NCBI GenBank assembly: GCA_008360975.2 | Contig: CM039179.1 | Location: forward strand, 56,768,666 to 56,832,665 | Direction of reading: 5' to 3' | Length of the DNA stretch: 64,000 nucleotides | From: Lichenostomus cassidix | Taxonomy: Eukaryota > Chordata > Aves > Passeriformes > Meliphagidae | Shown: positions 22,861 through 35,995 of the stretch, piece by piece | Layout: each line of letters opens with the position of its first letter | Position numbering within the stretch: position 1 is the stretch's first letter | Notes under the pieces: generated by a model | Database searches by the model: none | Told to the model about the DNA's origin: nothing | The model's input: only the letters and a program-made list of their open reading frames with translations | Translations under genes and position numbers: made by a program

Positions 22861-25800
22861 TTCTAGACACTGTTCACTATCCTTTCTGTTGTATCTGAAC
22901 TACAGGCTTCCACCCTTGCAAAGACTTTCTAGGTTAAAATTTGGAGCTCAGTGGAGAACCAACAGTTAACAGGACTCCAGATGAACACCTAAATGTCACT
23001 ATTACCAAAATCATTACTGGCAGTAACATGATCACATTTATTAATAATGTTCTACTGAAAATACATCACTAAAGGGGCAGCAAATCGTCTATAGAAACAT
23101 GAAATACAAAGTGCCTTTTGGAAAAATCATAGTAATGTCTTTTAAGTGACCCAGTCATGACAGAGACTACCAGAGATTATAGAAACTAATCACAGCATGC
23201 CACCCAGTTTCGCTGTCCTCATCAGTGATTTCAGGAAATGATACTTACCTTTTACTTGTTAGGCACAGATCTCACAAGAAATCATTCATTAATCACTTCA
23301 AAGTGATCTGACATTCATGAAGTAAAAATATGAAGTGATTAAGAAGAAAAAAATACTTGGTCATGGGTGTAGCCAAACAGTACAGAATACAGAGACAGCT
23401 TTTCCCTTGTTTTGCAGAATCTTAAATTCTGCCAAGTGGTTAAAATCCACATTTACAAAATGCTGTTCTCAAGCTGTCTCATTTCTAAGCAGTGCTGCTT
23501 TATGTGCTTGTCAAATTGACTTGGGAGGACAGCAGGGCAATGTCACAGCAAAACCTTTCAGTGTTTGGTCTGGTAGAAAACAATTGTAAGTGGCACAGTG
23601 TCAGGTGAAGACAGAAGTCAAAGGAAACTGAGTTTTCCCTGTCTTTAGAGGAATGCTGTACTCTGAATCAGATTAGGACCACAACTTCAGTGTAACAGCA
23701 ATTGACAGGTGGAAACATCAGAAAGGTGTGGATGGAATTGCAGGGAGAGCTCTCAGAAGCCAGATGTCAAAGTGAAAAGATCAGCATTCACAGTTGCATA
23801 GCTCTTTGATCTTTGCAAATTAGTAATTTACAAATATAGGTCAAACTTGTAAAGAAAAGCTTTCTCCTTCCTTCTGGGTCAATCTTGTAGAAAGAACAGT
23901 TTAAGTATAACGCTATTCTGTTTGTTAAGCCATGTATTATTTATCAGTAATAAATTAGGAATTTTAAACCAGCTACATTTACAACTCTTCAGTACCAGTC
24001 ACATTTAACACATGTATCTTGAGAAAATTATATTTATAAAATCAGTTTTAATAATGTTGCTGCAGGAGTAAGGACAGGGTGTAACAACAGAAATGAATTA
24101 AAAATGATCATGTATTATTAATACTGAATATATAATGCCTATCAGGAAAGGAACTGCAATAGTTTAATAAGATACTATTCCATGGATATTGATGTGTCAA
24201 TAACTCTCAAGTGATTGGTATATTCGTTCATACCTCATTAAAGATTTACTGGTGTTTAATTTCAAGCAGTATGAGACACATCTGGAAAAGGAGGAAAACT
24301 TTTAATAATATCTCCTCATTTGTTTATTTTTATTATAATATATCCAGTAATACTTTTGTAGGAAAGTGTTTGTTGCTCAGAATGAAATGTTGTTCATAGT
24401 TTATTAAAGATTTATTGCTGTTTCATCCCAGAGGAACACTTGTATGATATGCATTACAGAATTCTAAAGAGTCCAAAGTAACAACAAGGAATAACCCTAT
24501 TCATTAACATGGTTTTGTGTGATTTTATACTATGGCAGTAACTATGGGACATGGCATTTATTCACTGAAAATGGGATAAATGCTTTTCATATTTTATTTA
24601 GTTTTCTGGGGAATTTAATTTCTAAGTATTGTTGAGCCTGGCACTACTGACTGAAGATCCACTATGCCCATTTATTTTGGATAGAGTACCAAAGCAGCAG
24701 GGTGGTTAATGCCACCCCAGAAAATCTGGTTTGCTTGTAGTCCTCTAACCTAACTGCGTGAATGACATTCAAAGGAAAATTGTCAGTATGAAGAAGAAGA
24801 AAGGGTAAAAATAAAAGGAGAGAGTAGATATAAGTTAATTTGATTCCTTTTGTGAAAATTTGTAAATGCTGATCTGCAACTTAAAGACAAAGATACAAGA
24901 TTCTGATACAATGAGCTAATGGAAATGAAGGTGCTCAAATCTGCAGGTTTTGTTCATGGGCTCTCTGGATGCAGTAGTGAGAGACGAAGCTTTTTAGGGA
25001 TTCTGAAAAAAAAAACCAACTATGTTTGATATAGCTGTGAAAAGAGAGGTTTTTGTACTGAAATGTGTTTTTCATAGTATTGCATATATATAGTTTTGTA
25101 AACCTATGCAAAATAAGTATGAAATACTGACATTTTGCTGTGGTTATATTTCAAATCTAATTTTTATTAAGTTTTTTAAACATTAAAAATACCTGTACCA
25201 GCTGCAACTCAGTATAAAAACAGCGTACTGGTATTTCACTGCATATTTTATTAAACATGCCAGATAAAGTTCTTCCCTGCTCTCAGCTATCTGCACAAAA
25301 GGATATGCAGTATTTGTGTATGTGTAAGATCCATAGGAAAAATTAATATATTCCTAGATACATTTGTGACTGTTTGAAAACTTGGTGTCCTTCAATGACA
25401 ACAAAGAATATTTGCCCTTCACTTTGTTTTTGTAACCCATCTTAGCTACAAAACTTTGTAGGTTTTTGCAGATTTAGTGCTTCTTCTCAGCTACCATGTA
25501 TTAATTTCCAAAATAGTTAGCAAATGAGTCTTCTAGCAGATCTCTGTATATTCTGAAGACTCAAGCTTAAAAAAAAAAAGCATTGAAGAATTCTAAGCAT
25601 CAAAAGTTAAAACTGAAAAAAGCAATTTTACACAGTTTAGCAGTCTATAAAAATATGAGTAAGCAGATATCGTAAATCACTAATAGAACACTGAAACTTT
25701 TTAGAACATAATGTAACTAGGCTAAAAAGTATCACAGATATAACTCCCAGCAAATCTTTCAAAGCAACCTCAATTAATCTTAATTTTTACTGTAACATTT

Positions 25801-27084
25801 ATCAGAATTAATGCACGAAAGATTATATATGTGAGCTATTTATATGATAATGAAATTGTATAAAATCTGCACTATGCACGAAACAAGCATTTATATTTGC
25901 TTATTTTCTTACTATGTTTATTTTGCAATATTGTAATTTATTTTCGTATGCCATATTTATAAATTAGGAAAAGCAATCTATAGAAGTTTTTACCCATAAA
26001 AGGGTCCATACAATTAAGACTTTTACAGTTCCCAGTGTAGCCACACATCAGATGTGTCAGTTTAGGGAAGTTATTGTCTACTTTGTGCTTTTTTTTTTCC
26101 TTTTAAATGGATGGGTTGCTTCTGTCTTTATCTATTGCAGCCAAGAGATATTATGGACATAAAAAAATCATAATGGCTTTAGTCTTTTCAGTTGTAATGT
26201 CAATGACTACATATCTAGGTTTAGATAGGTAAAGCATTATTTTACATATCTTATTTTTCACTTTAAAATGTTACATATGTTATCCTAGGTGAAAACACCT
26301 CTATTTTAAAACAATGTCCAGAACAAACTCCATATGGATTAACTAGGCAGCTGGTAAACCTTGCTGGTGAGAAAATAGATAATCAGAAACTTCACCAGTG
26401 CTGTTAGTGTCTATGTTATTATTATTCAGCTGCTGTTTTCTTCATGAGAATAAAAACTTCTTAATGGACTGAAAACTTCATTTTCTTGGATAGTGCTAGA
26501 CATCAGGTAGTACCCATATGTGTGAGATTGGATTCTTTGTCCCTCCCTTTCCCACTTTTCTTTAGCTCCTACATTTTCAATATCATGCTTGTGAAGTCAT
26601 GGTGAAAAGGGGTAATGAAAAAGATGAGGCATAAAACCAGACTAAATGTCAAAGCTTTTATAGCTTTTTGCTGGCTATCAAAGAATGGCCTTCATACAGT
26701 CCAAGAAGTGTCTTGTAGGCTAATCAGACACCATCATGCTAACACCAATGTGAAGAACATGAACAGTGGCAAAGAATTTTGAATGAGAGCTCTTTTTTTG
26801 TCTCATACATTTTTGCCTCAGTTTCTCTTTTAAGAAGTCACCTTCTTTTTCCCATGTGCTCTTCTCCAAATTCCGAGATAGTCATAGCAATGTCAGAAAC
26901 AGTTTCTAAGCTACTCCTTCAGGAAAAGAAGAATGAACGGAGTGGAAATATTTAAATACACAGTTGCTGTGTGTCTCTTTCTCCATCATATCAAAAATGC
27001 TTCTGTGTTTTTTTGTAGAATTCCATTGTAAAAAATATTGGCTAATCAAGTTGGTCATGGCTGAGTAAATTGGGTCAAGATTAC
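22861..27084. other. AT-rich DNA, nothing recognised
   Basis: Chance open frames up to 84 codons (23335-23589), many A/T runs and no repeat-family signature. Confidence 0.55.
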
Positions 27085-27198
27085 CTGCAATACTGTTGCT
27101 ATATAAGCGTATTTGATCCAAGATATCCATAATAAAACACAATAAATTATTTACAATTGGAGTAATGAGGACACTTGTCAAGTAAAATCCCAGAACCA
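27085..27198 (-). other. Exon-like open segment, hydrophobic, unidentified
   Basis: On the minus strand a strong acceptor (AATTTTTTTCAG) precedes 27198, and a donor (TTGCAG|GTAATC) follows 27085. Between them are 114 bp (38 codons) open in one frame only. The peptide starts VLGFYLTSVLITPIVNNLL and continues FIMDILDQI...YSNSIAG; its first 20 or so residues would make a membrane helix. The entry and exit phases are equal. I do not recognise the family. The phase does not join directly to the segment at 27777-27909. Such stretches also arise by chance in 64 kb of AT-rich DNA. Confidence 0.18.
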
Positions 27199-27450
27199 CT
27201 GAAAAAAATTAAAAAAAAAGATTTTGTGTGATAAAATGGGTGCAATTTAGCAGTTCATTTTTAATAGTCATGTTTGTTTAGTCTTGGAATAAAGTACCAA
27301 GAGAAGTAGAAATTCTTTACTTTTGAAGTTCAGCAAACATCTCTAGAACACGATAAGTTAAGTGTCTATTAAACTGAGAACATTGCCTTCTCCTTCAAGA
27401 ACTTGCATATTCAGTGATATTATATTTTTTCCCACATATTTCTAATTGAA

Positions 27451-27486
27451 ATTAGTTTAACTAGCACAATTAGTTTAACTAGCACA
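27451..27486. repeat. Perfect 18-bp tandem duplication
   Basis: ATTAGTTTAACTAGCACA occurs twice in a row with no mismatch (27451-27468 and 27469-27486), which points to a recent duplication. Confidence 0.9.
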
Positions 27487-27776
27487 TTTTCTGGTTCAGG
27501 GGCATTATGTTAGAAAGAAAGTACTTTTTGCAAAAAATTAATAATTTTTTTTTAATTATTACTAAAGTGGTTTGAAAATGCTGATAATTATATCAGAATA
27601 AAGAGGCAGAGATTTTCTTCCCTCAGTTCTTCATGATGGCAACAGAATTTCTTTGCAAATCATGCAATCCATGTCTATGATTTTTTTCCCTATTAAATAC
27701 ACTATTAGGAGAATTGTTCTGTAGATTCTTTTGGCTTCTTGCCAAAATACACTTACTGACAAAAAACCTCACATAC

Positions 27777-27909
27777 CAATATAAAGGAGGTGATTTATTT
27801 TGGTGTAGTGGCAGATAGAGTACTTCATCCACCGGGATAAGGTATCCTCCAGGATAAGGTCCACACAGGAACACTATTGGACTACTCAATACAATATTTA
27901 TTCTTAGTG
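27777..27909 (-). other. Exon-like open segment, unidentified
   Basis: Minus strand. A moderate acceptor (AATTTGCTTTAG) precedes 27909, and a good donor (TATTG|GTATGTGAG) follows 27777. The 133 bp between are open as LRINIVLSSPIVFLCGP, then YPGGYLIPVDEVLYLPL, then HQNKSPPLY. It is rich in Pro, Gly and Tyr and looks like an extracellular protein segment, but no family is recognised. It starts in phase 1, which fits the end phase of the segment at 37654-37769, so the two could be consecutive exons of a minus-strand gene. Conservation in other birds would be needed to accept it. Confidence 0.2.
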
Positions 27910-28104
27910 CTAAAGCAAATTTTTGGTTTTATTAATAATAGGCATTATTGACTACTTGACAAAATCTAATTTGCTGACAAATATAAAATTTAGAGGGCAC
28001 AAATGCTTTGCATCAGATAATTAAGATATTTAAAATCTTAATCTTTTAAGCCTTTTAATCCTTCTCACACAATTTTTAGTAGGGGAAAAGTATTACAAAT
28101 ATGA

Positions 28105-28158
28105 CTTATATATATCATATCATATCATATCATCATATCATCATATCATATCATATAA
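28105..28158. repeat. (ATCAT)n / (TCATA)n microsatellite
   Basis: Nine or ten units of CATAT/CATCATAT type with small length changes between units. Confidence 0.9.
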
Positions 28159-30394
28159 TTTAGAAATACCATATGAAAAATTCAATGTATTTGCTCTACC
28201 AAACTCCAAAAATGCGTTTGGCAAGACCATGTGTTTTGGAAAGGTATTTTGTAGGTTTTTCCTGGTCTAAACTTTTACAGCAGCATGAACATCTTAACCC
28301 ATGGTAGAGATAAGCATAATAGTCTTACTTCAGGCATTGTCCAGATGCTGAAGTGACTGCATAATCTGAAACATTCAAATTTAAGAATTTTTCTTTTCAT
28401 TAACACTTGACAGTGGAGTATCATAATAACTAAAATAATAAAAAACCCAGTGAAATTGCATATCCATATAGTTCTATGTATATATACATATATATAATAT
28501 GTAGGTACTGTTAAAGATTTTGGTTAGCTTTTTTCTTAATATTTGTGTGAAATTAATACACAAAAAAGTAGATAATGTAAAAGTATGTAATTTGATATCT
28601 CTGCAGGAGATACAAAAGTCATAGTCATCATTATGCTTTGGACATTCTCATGTATAAGTCGGAATGGACATTCCGATGTATATGTCTTTACAAAAATATA
28701 CATTGCTTATTCTATAGCCATATTTAATTGAAGGACTCTGATATGAAGACAGCTTGCTGAATTCACTGCATCATAAAGTCATTTCCATATTCATATATTC
28801 TATGGAGATGATTTTGAAAGTCCTTTAAACTTCTCTCTTCCCTTCTAAAACACTATGGACATATTGTTTCTAAGTAACTGTTTTAATCCATTAAATTTAA
28901 CGACATTTTTCCAGTTTTATATTGGGGTCAGGCTTCAGCCTGGTTTTGGTTTTGTATATTTTTTAAATGTATTCACTTTTTCCTTGGTCCCTGATGTTTA
29001 AGCCCAGGTCAACTCTACCAGAACCTGGTAGTAAGAATAAAGAAAATTATTCACTCCAAATTTTGCAAATCCAAGTCCTGACACTCCTTAAATACTACTC
29101 TTAAACTAAATGTAGCTGCACCTAATGTGTAAGATTTGTAGACTGCAAGCTTAGAATTTTACAGAATTTAACAAACACAAACAAAAACGGTCTTATTATA
29201 GTAACATATCTTGACTATCAGCACTTGTATATTGAGTCTTAGTTGAAATTATTTAATTGCTTTTTATCAATACCAAGAAATAGTGAACAGTGTTCCTGGG
29301 AGACTGAAAAATCTGAATATTTATGAATATAGAAACAATTATTAAGATAAAAGCATCTCTTTGCTGATCACAGAGTGCTCTCTTCGGGTAAAATAATAAA
29401 ACAAAATAACGTTGCAACATAAAAAAGGCAGAGCTTGCTGAAGGTCAGCAAATGTTCTGCAGGCATTGAATTTGATAGTCACATCTGTCCACAGGGCAGA
29501 CTGTTTCCAAACAGAATTTAAAAAGGCAGTACTCTACCATGGGGTATATGTATGATAATACCACGCACCTTCATTGGTGTTAATTAATGTTTTCATAGTC
29601 CTTTAAAAGTGAAATATTAATCAATTTTGTGTAATGATGGATTACTTAATATTCTTGGGAATCCATGGGTAAATATTTAAATCTTGTTCAGAACAGTTAT
29701 TCTAAAATTGCAAGTTAAAGATGTTCATGGCTTATCTATCTCACTCACCTCTGCCCTCTTGAAAAAAGAAGCTGTTTTAGTTTCGTCCTAATATTTTCAT
29801 AGGCCACATAACCATGAGTGGGCTGTTGTACATATTTATTTTTAAATTTTTCCTCCTGTGCCATTTTAGCACATAATGAATACACAGAGCTCTACCAAAG
29901 TGATATCACTGATCTCTTTTTAATGGTGAGAGAGTCTGACACAAAGACTTTCTCAAAAAGAGTTCATGGTTATTTGTAGAGAGTAGAGTTTGACTTACTA
30001 CTGAACACACACTATTATCTAGGGATTCTTTTACTTTGTTTTTCATGTTCCTACTCATTCTACATGCTTTGTAAGATCCCTTTGCTCTCTTCTTCAGTTT
30101 TCCACAATTGTTATTGTTGCATTAGTTACTGAAAAATTATTTAAGAGTTTAAATCTATCTAGGGAACTTCAAGTTCAGTACATGCAAAAAACTGTCCTCA
30201 GAGCATTTGCGCACATCTCCTGCCTCCTGAATGGGTGGATACATATGACTGAGAGGCTGCTCTGCATTCTGTTGATCATCTAAGTTTCTTCATGATATTT
30301 GAGAACTTTTCCTGGACATTGTATTATTAATTATTATATGGAGAATTATAGTGCTTATCAGTATGTTAAACAAGTATGCCTCAGACAATAATGT
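28159..30394. other. AT-rich DNA, nothing recognised
   Basis: A TA-rich tract lies at 28470-28502 and a small inverted repeat (listed separately) at 28659-28676. No coding or transposon signature otherwise. Confidence 0.55.
28659..28676. repeat. Short perfect inverted repeat
   Basis: CGGAATG-GA-CATTCCG with an extra T/A pair outside. It sits between two similar stretches (GGACATTCTCATGTATA and GGACATTCCGATGTATA), so it was probably formed by a 26-27-bp imperfect duplication. Confidence 0.7.
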
Positions 30395-30500
30395 ATGGAT
30401 TTTCACAATATTCCTGTAAAAGATATGTGTGTGCTGCCCCATCTTACAAATGGGTAGTTGAACCACAGAAAGGCAGAAAGTTTCTAATTTGAGGTGTCTT
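30395..30500 (+). mobile_element. MIR-like ancient SINE fragment
   Basis: TTTTCACAATATTCCTGTAA, then GCCCCATCTTACAAATGGG, then GTTGAACCACAGAAAGGC follow the order of the MIR core: CACAACAACCCTGT, CCCCATTTTACAGATGAGG, AACTGAGGCACAGA. Divergence is high, as expected for an element older than the bird-mammal split. The assignment is by eye. Confidence 0.5.
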
Positions 30501-30537
30501 ATTATATATGTTGACAACACACTTTTTTTTTAATCTT

Positions 30538-30860
30538 TCATAGAATCACAGAATATGATGAGTTGGAAGAGACCTACAAGGAACATCAAACTCCTGGCCC
30601 TGCACAGCACCATCCCCAAGAATCACACCATATGTCCGAGAGCAGTGTCCAAACACTTTTTGAGCTCTCTCAGGCTTGGTGCTGTGACCACTTCCTTGGG
30701 GAGCCTGTTCAGTGCTCAGCCATCCTCTGGGATAAAAACCTTTTCCTAATATCCAACCTAAATCTCCTGTGACACAGCTTCATGCAGTTTCCTTAGGTCC
30801 TGTCACTGGTCACCAGAGAGAAGAGATAAGTGTCTGCACCCCAGCTTCTCCTCTGTATTT
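30538..30860 (-). mobile_element. CR1 LINE 3' end, 5'-truncated
   Basis: Begins with the inverted tail CATAGAATCACAGAATATG. Typical CR1 3' blocks follow: GACCTACAAGGA, CACCATCCCCAAGAATCAC, TGACCACTTCCTTGGGGAGC, TTTTCCTAATATCCAACC. It is the same subfamily as the copy at 35.3 kb, in inverted orientation. The 5' edge is approximate. Confidence 0.88.
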
Positions 30861-33800
30861 CACTACAGTTCAGCCTGTTGTGCTCCAAGTTCAACAGTTG
30901 TGGAGTTTATCTGTTGATACATGAACTCAGCAAACAGCAATTTTGCAAATCATTCCCTGCTGGTTCCCCTGGTAACATGTGAACTATAAGGCAATGTTTG
31001 GTTTTCTTTTTCTGTGTTATTGCTTGATTTGGTCCTCATGGAAGAAGATAGACACAGCAAGAGGAAAAAAATGTTAACATGAACAAACAACATAATTTAA
31101 AAGCTTTCTGAACAAATGTTTTCTTCCATTTCAATTCTGGCTGTTGTGTTGATGGATTATTCTTTTTATCAAAAATCAAAATATTCCATTATGAGCCATT
31201 AGAAGTATTTTATAAATACAGTGTGAAAACAGTTGATATGCAAAATTCATCAGTCATAAATGCATGCCCAACCAGCCAGAAATACAGCAGCACTAAATAA
31301 AAAAGATTATAAATAGCTAAGAAGTTCTTAATCATAACTTCTCTGTAGTTCTTCTTTCAGTCTGTTTTCTATACTGATAGTATTAGACCTGTAGTTGTCA
31401 AACCAGGAACATTACTCTCTCTCTCTCCCCCTTTCCATTCTTCATTTATTCATACCTCAGTTTTACCCAGCAAGATAGAACTGTCCTGTATACCTACCCT
31501 TATTAATTAGAAAATTTTTACTAATTTGTGCAGTCAGGCTTTCATTTCACAGTCTGGGCCTTCCATTCACAATTCTTACACCCCCCTGTATGTTTTCTGT
31601 GCTGTTGAGCCAACACATGGTGCCTATTCAGTGGAGGAGGCAGAGGAGGAAAGAGGGTACAGAAAAGGAGAAGAAATTGATGTTTCTGGATTTAAATAGA
31701 ATAGACAGTTCCAGTAAGAATGTTTGACTTTTCTTATTTATGTTTTTCTCTCTGTCCAGTTTTTTTGAAGAGGTGACTCATGAGTGTAAGTGTTATTTGC
31801 CGCTTCGTGAGAAAAGTGGCATTAGTATTTGACTCTTCTCATGCTCAAAACTTAAAAAAAAATTGTGCATAATCTCCTACATAAAAGAATCAATGCAGAG
31901 GATAAGTGTGACAACTTGCAACTTTAAGCAAAAATATTTGAGAAGGTGACATAAACAATGTCTAAGAAATATAAGAACTTCCTTTTCCAGGTAAAGGTAG
32001 AACCTCTTGGCTAGGAGTAGTGTTCTTAAGAGGGCTATGAAACCATTAATTCTGAAGCATTTGCTTAGAATTCAAAGGTAGTTGTTATTTCTTTTTCGGT
32101 TGCTAGTGGTGTCCTCGTTTGTCAAAGGAGTTTCATTTCAGTATGAGGCATTTCAGAGATCACACAAAACCCAGCAGCAGCATCTAGTTGCCGCCATCCA
32201 AATACAGAGTCAGTATACACGTCTGTCCAGACACGTACACATGGGTTCTGGGATATTCCCTATGGATATTCTTTCCTTAGGAGCATAAAATTTCTGAGGG
32301 AGATCATCTCTGTTCTCCAATTGTTCATGCAAGGTTTTGGTGAAGAGAGACCGCAAGACAGTGTATCTAAGGTTTTAGGTTCCACAACAAAAAGCTTATT
32401 GGATTAAGCAGAATGGAGACCTTATTTCCTTGCAGAAATGGTTACACCAACTGCTATGTCCCACAGCTATTTATAGAATTAAGTTCTGAACATACAACTT
32501 CTTTTTCTGTTCAAGGATTTAAAAGACACAACTTCTGCTCATCTCGTCAGGCAGACAAATCAGGAGGTAGAAGAGCCTGGGACAGACTTGCCCAGTTACA
32601 GCTTAAGCATCTGGTAGCCTGCATTTGATGTGAAGGGATCACTTAGGCGGAGTGTATGCCAATGAGAATCATATAGTATTCTTGACATGTTCATTTTACA
32701 GTTTCATTGCAGTAATTTAGGGGGAGAGAAGGTCATTTGAAAGTCTGCCTTTCTGTGACCTTCATCAACAATACATGAAAGAGACTTATGAGTCTTGTCT
32801 GACACTTATAAGATAAATGAGTAGCTCAAGCATTAATATATTTGTAAAGAATTTTGTTTTGGAGTTGCCAGTTGATATATGCAAAACTACTGCAAAATAT
32901 AATTTAAGGTTTTTTTGCATTGGATCTCCTAGAATTTCCTCTATTTTTTTAACCATATGTCAAAAGATCAATACATTTAAATAAAATATTCTGCACATGC
33001 TGCCTCTTCCTATTACAGTGAGCAATACATTAAAGTTTCTATGAGTTGCTGATCCATCCTGTAGAAGAACAAATTCTTCCATAAGCAATATGATTATTTC
33101 TTTTTCTTATTTATGATCCAAATAATCTGTCAGTTTGAAAACTATGGAGCTAAGTCAGCAATAAAATTATATAAATATATACTTACTTCTATATCTGTTT
33201 AACATGGCCATTATTTTTGCAAGATTTTTCAGTTATTAATTCTAAATTGGTTAGAGTCAAGGACTGAGCATGAAATTAAGTGTAGAAAAGAGGAAGGGAA
33301 AGAAGGATAAAAATGTTTATGAAGCTATGTAGAAAAAAATGTAATGGAGAGAACGTACAGAGGAGTACACAGAGGACAAGAACACAATATTTCTAGGACA
33401 AAGGGAATTTTTTGCTGACTGAGACTATCAAAATATCATATGGGACACCTGTATGGATAACTAATGCTTCCTTATGTTTAGTACATTTGTTTGGTTGGCT
33501 TTTTTTTTAATAAAGCAATATTGACACCTTGATTGATTTTATTTAAAATGTTCATATTTTCCTCTTTGTTCCTTAATTTGAAGATCCTTTGCTGTGTGTA
33601 ATCACCCTGTCATCTGAAAGGCACAAGCGCTGAAGCTACCTCGGTACTTTTCCTTAGCAGAAAATTATGCAAACTAAACTGATACAGAACAGTTTCGGTG
33701 TTCAAACTGGGTTCATTTAAACTCACTGAGAGCCTCAGAAAAGGTTAACAGTTGTGAGCTGATATGTTTATCTCAAAATATTTTGGAATCACATGTAAAA

Positions 33801-35283
33801 ACTAATTCAGAACTAAATACAAGCAAGAGTATGAAATAAAAGACCTTGTGAATAGATTTTTTCCTATATTCATTTACATTTAAAGGTGCTCTGAAAAGGA
33901 AATATACACTTTGCTTTTAGCCATGATCCTGATTTTCTGATTGATATAGAGGAAAAACAGAACAAAATAAAACAAATAACCCAAATAACCCAAATAATTT
34001 GTCTGGAAAGAAGAATGTTAGTCATGGATTAAAATTAAAGGTATGACTGACTTATGGCATATTTCTTTAGATTGTTTTTATAATTTTTTGGGACTTTTAA
34101 TCTTTCAGGTTAATGGGAATGGACTTCAAAAATCTGGAGATTTTATTTGTATTAAATTATTCACATGATGTGCTCAGTGATACACAGTCATGTCTTGCAC
34201 CCAAGAAGAAGAGTAGAATTCCTCGAATGTTTCCTGCCAGTGTGACCTATTACACTTATCTATGACATTAACTGTCTGAAAACACTAATAATTTGCTATG
34301 TAAGAGATATTTATATAGCTGGAGATGGTATTTGGAAACTTAGAATATTTGCCTGAAGGTAGATCTCATCTTAAGATAAGCATGGTTTTACTCCCTCAGT
34401 CAATAAATGTGTATTTCTATAAAGTCAAGGGCACTGAAACATTGGGTCTGTGCCCTAGAGATCATAAGCAGATTGGAGCTCTGAGACTGCAATCTGGATG
34501 CCAGCATGGTACAACAATGGAAGAATTGGATTGTTAGTCTAGTCAAGTCCTTCAGTTCTGCCTGTGAGGAACACCATGGAAAGGTGCTGCAGACCACCTA
34601 GGGGTGATCTATCACTTCAAAGTTATTTCTACTGCCCACTGTAGTTAAGCCTAGCTCACAAGCTAAAGCGTGAGGATTTTCCCTCTGTCTTTTGACCTCC
34701 CACCTCCACCAGTTGCTTGGATCTATGTATTTTAACACTAGGGGGGACTATTTGGACCACCTAATCTGTAATTTTTACCAAACCAAAAGACCTGCAGATG
34801 TCAAGCCATGGTTACTTTGAGTCAAATCAAAATGTTGAGAAACACTTTCAACCTTAAAGAAGTTAGATGAAATGGAGAATGTACAGTCTGCTCTAACTTA
34901 TTACTAAAATGCTGAATGATAACTCTCATGTAATCATTTCTGGTGTCAATGCTCAGTTTTTGATTGATTGCATTTCTTATCAGGCAAATGGGACAGCCTA
35001 CCATTGTACGCAAAAATACTACAATTTTATTTTTTATCCATTTTTATATTGTGAACAAGTCATCTTTGATATTCCTATCAAACAAACCTATGACCAACTT
35101 TCTATATTCCTTCACAGTGAGGCAGACCTTCTGTAAATATAATTAAATTGATCCATCAACTTTTAAAATGGATGAACAGCTTGTGTAAAAAGAAAACTCA
35201 AAGTAACAATTTAATTTTTACACATTTTGCATATGTACTGCTTGCTAAGCCACACTGTAAGGGGAATGTATGTATGATGTATG
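30861..35283. other. AT-rich DNA, nothing recognised
   Basis: Short AAATAAC/AAATAACCC repeats near 33962-34000 and a TC run at 31414-31427. A plus-strand open frame at 34909-35136 has no paired splice sites that I trust. Confidence 0.55.
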
Positions 35284-35995
35284 TACAGACTGGGGAATGA
35301 GATGCTGGAGAGCAGTGCCACAGAAAGGGACCTTGGGGTCCTGGTCAATCCCAGGTGGCAGATGAGTCAGCAGTGCCCTGGCAGCCAGGTGGGCCAAGCC
35401 TGTCCTGGGGTGCATCAGGCACAGCATTGCCAGCTGAGCAAGGGAGGGGATTGTCCTGCTCTGCTCTGCACTGGGTCAGCCTCACCTCGAGTGCTGGGGG
35501 CAGCTTTGGGTGACACAATGTAAGAAAGACATTAAACTGCCAGAGGACATCCAAAGGAGGGCTGTGAGGATGGTGAAGGATCTTGAGGGGAAGAAGCCAC
35601 ATGAGGAGCAGCTTTGGTCTCGGTCTGTTCAGCCTGCAGGAGGCTGAGGACAGACCTCATTGCAGTTACAGCTTCCTCATTAGGGGAAGAGGCAGACATT
35701 GATCTGTTTTCTCTGGTGACAGTGACAGGACCCGAATGAAAGCCATAAAGCTGCATCAAGGAAGGTTTAGGTTGGATATTAGGAAAGGCTTTTCACCCAG
35801 AGGGTGGCTGGGCACTGCGACAGGCTCCCCATGAAGTGGTCACAGCACTAAGCCTGACAGAGCTCAAGAAGCATTTGGACAATGCTCTCAGGCACATGGA
35901 GTGACTCTTGGGGATGGTGCTGTGCAGGGCCAGGAGCTGGACTCAATGATCCTTGTGGGTCCCTGACAACTCACCATATTCTGTGATTCTGTGAC
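35284..35995 (+). mobile_element. CR1 LINE, 5'-truncated, about 710 bp
   Basis: The longest CR1 here. It enters in late ORF2 (GAAAGGGACCTTGGGGTCCT, the KDLGVLV region of the reverse transcriptase). It runs through the CAGCCTGCAGGAGGCTGAGG block and the AGGTTTAGGTTGGATATTAGG block to the 3' tail TTCTGTGATTCTGTGA at 35995. Several frameshifts and small gaps make it non-functional. A 4-bp-repeat-like ATGTATGT stretch precedes it. Confidence 0.93.
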
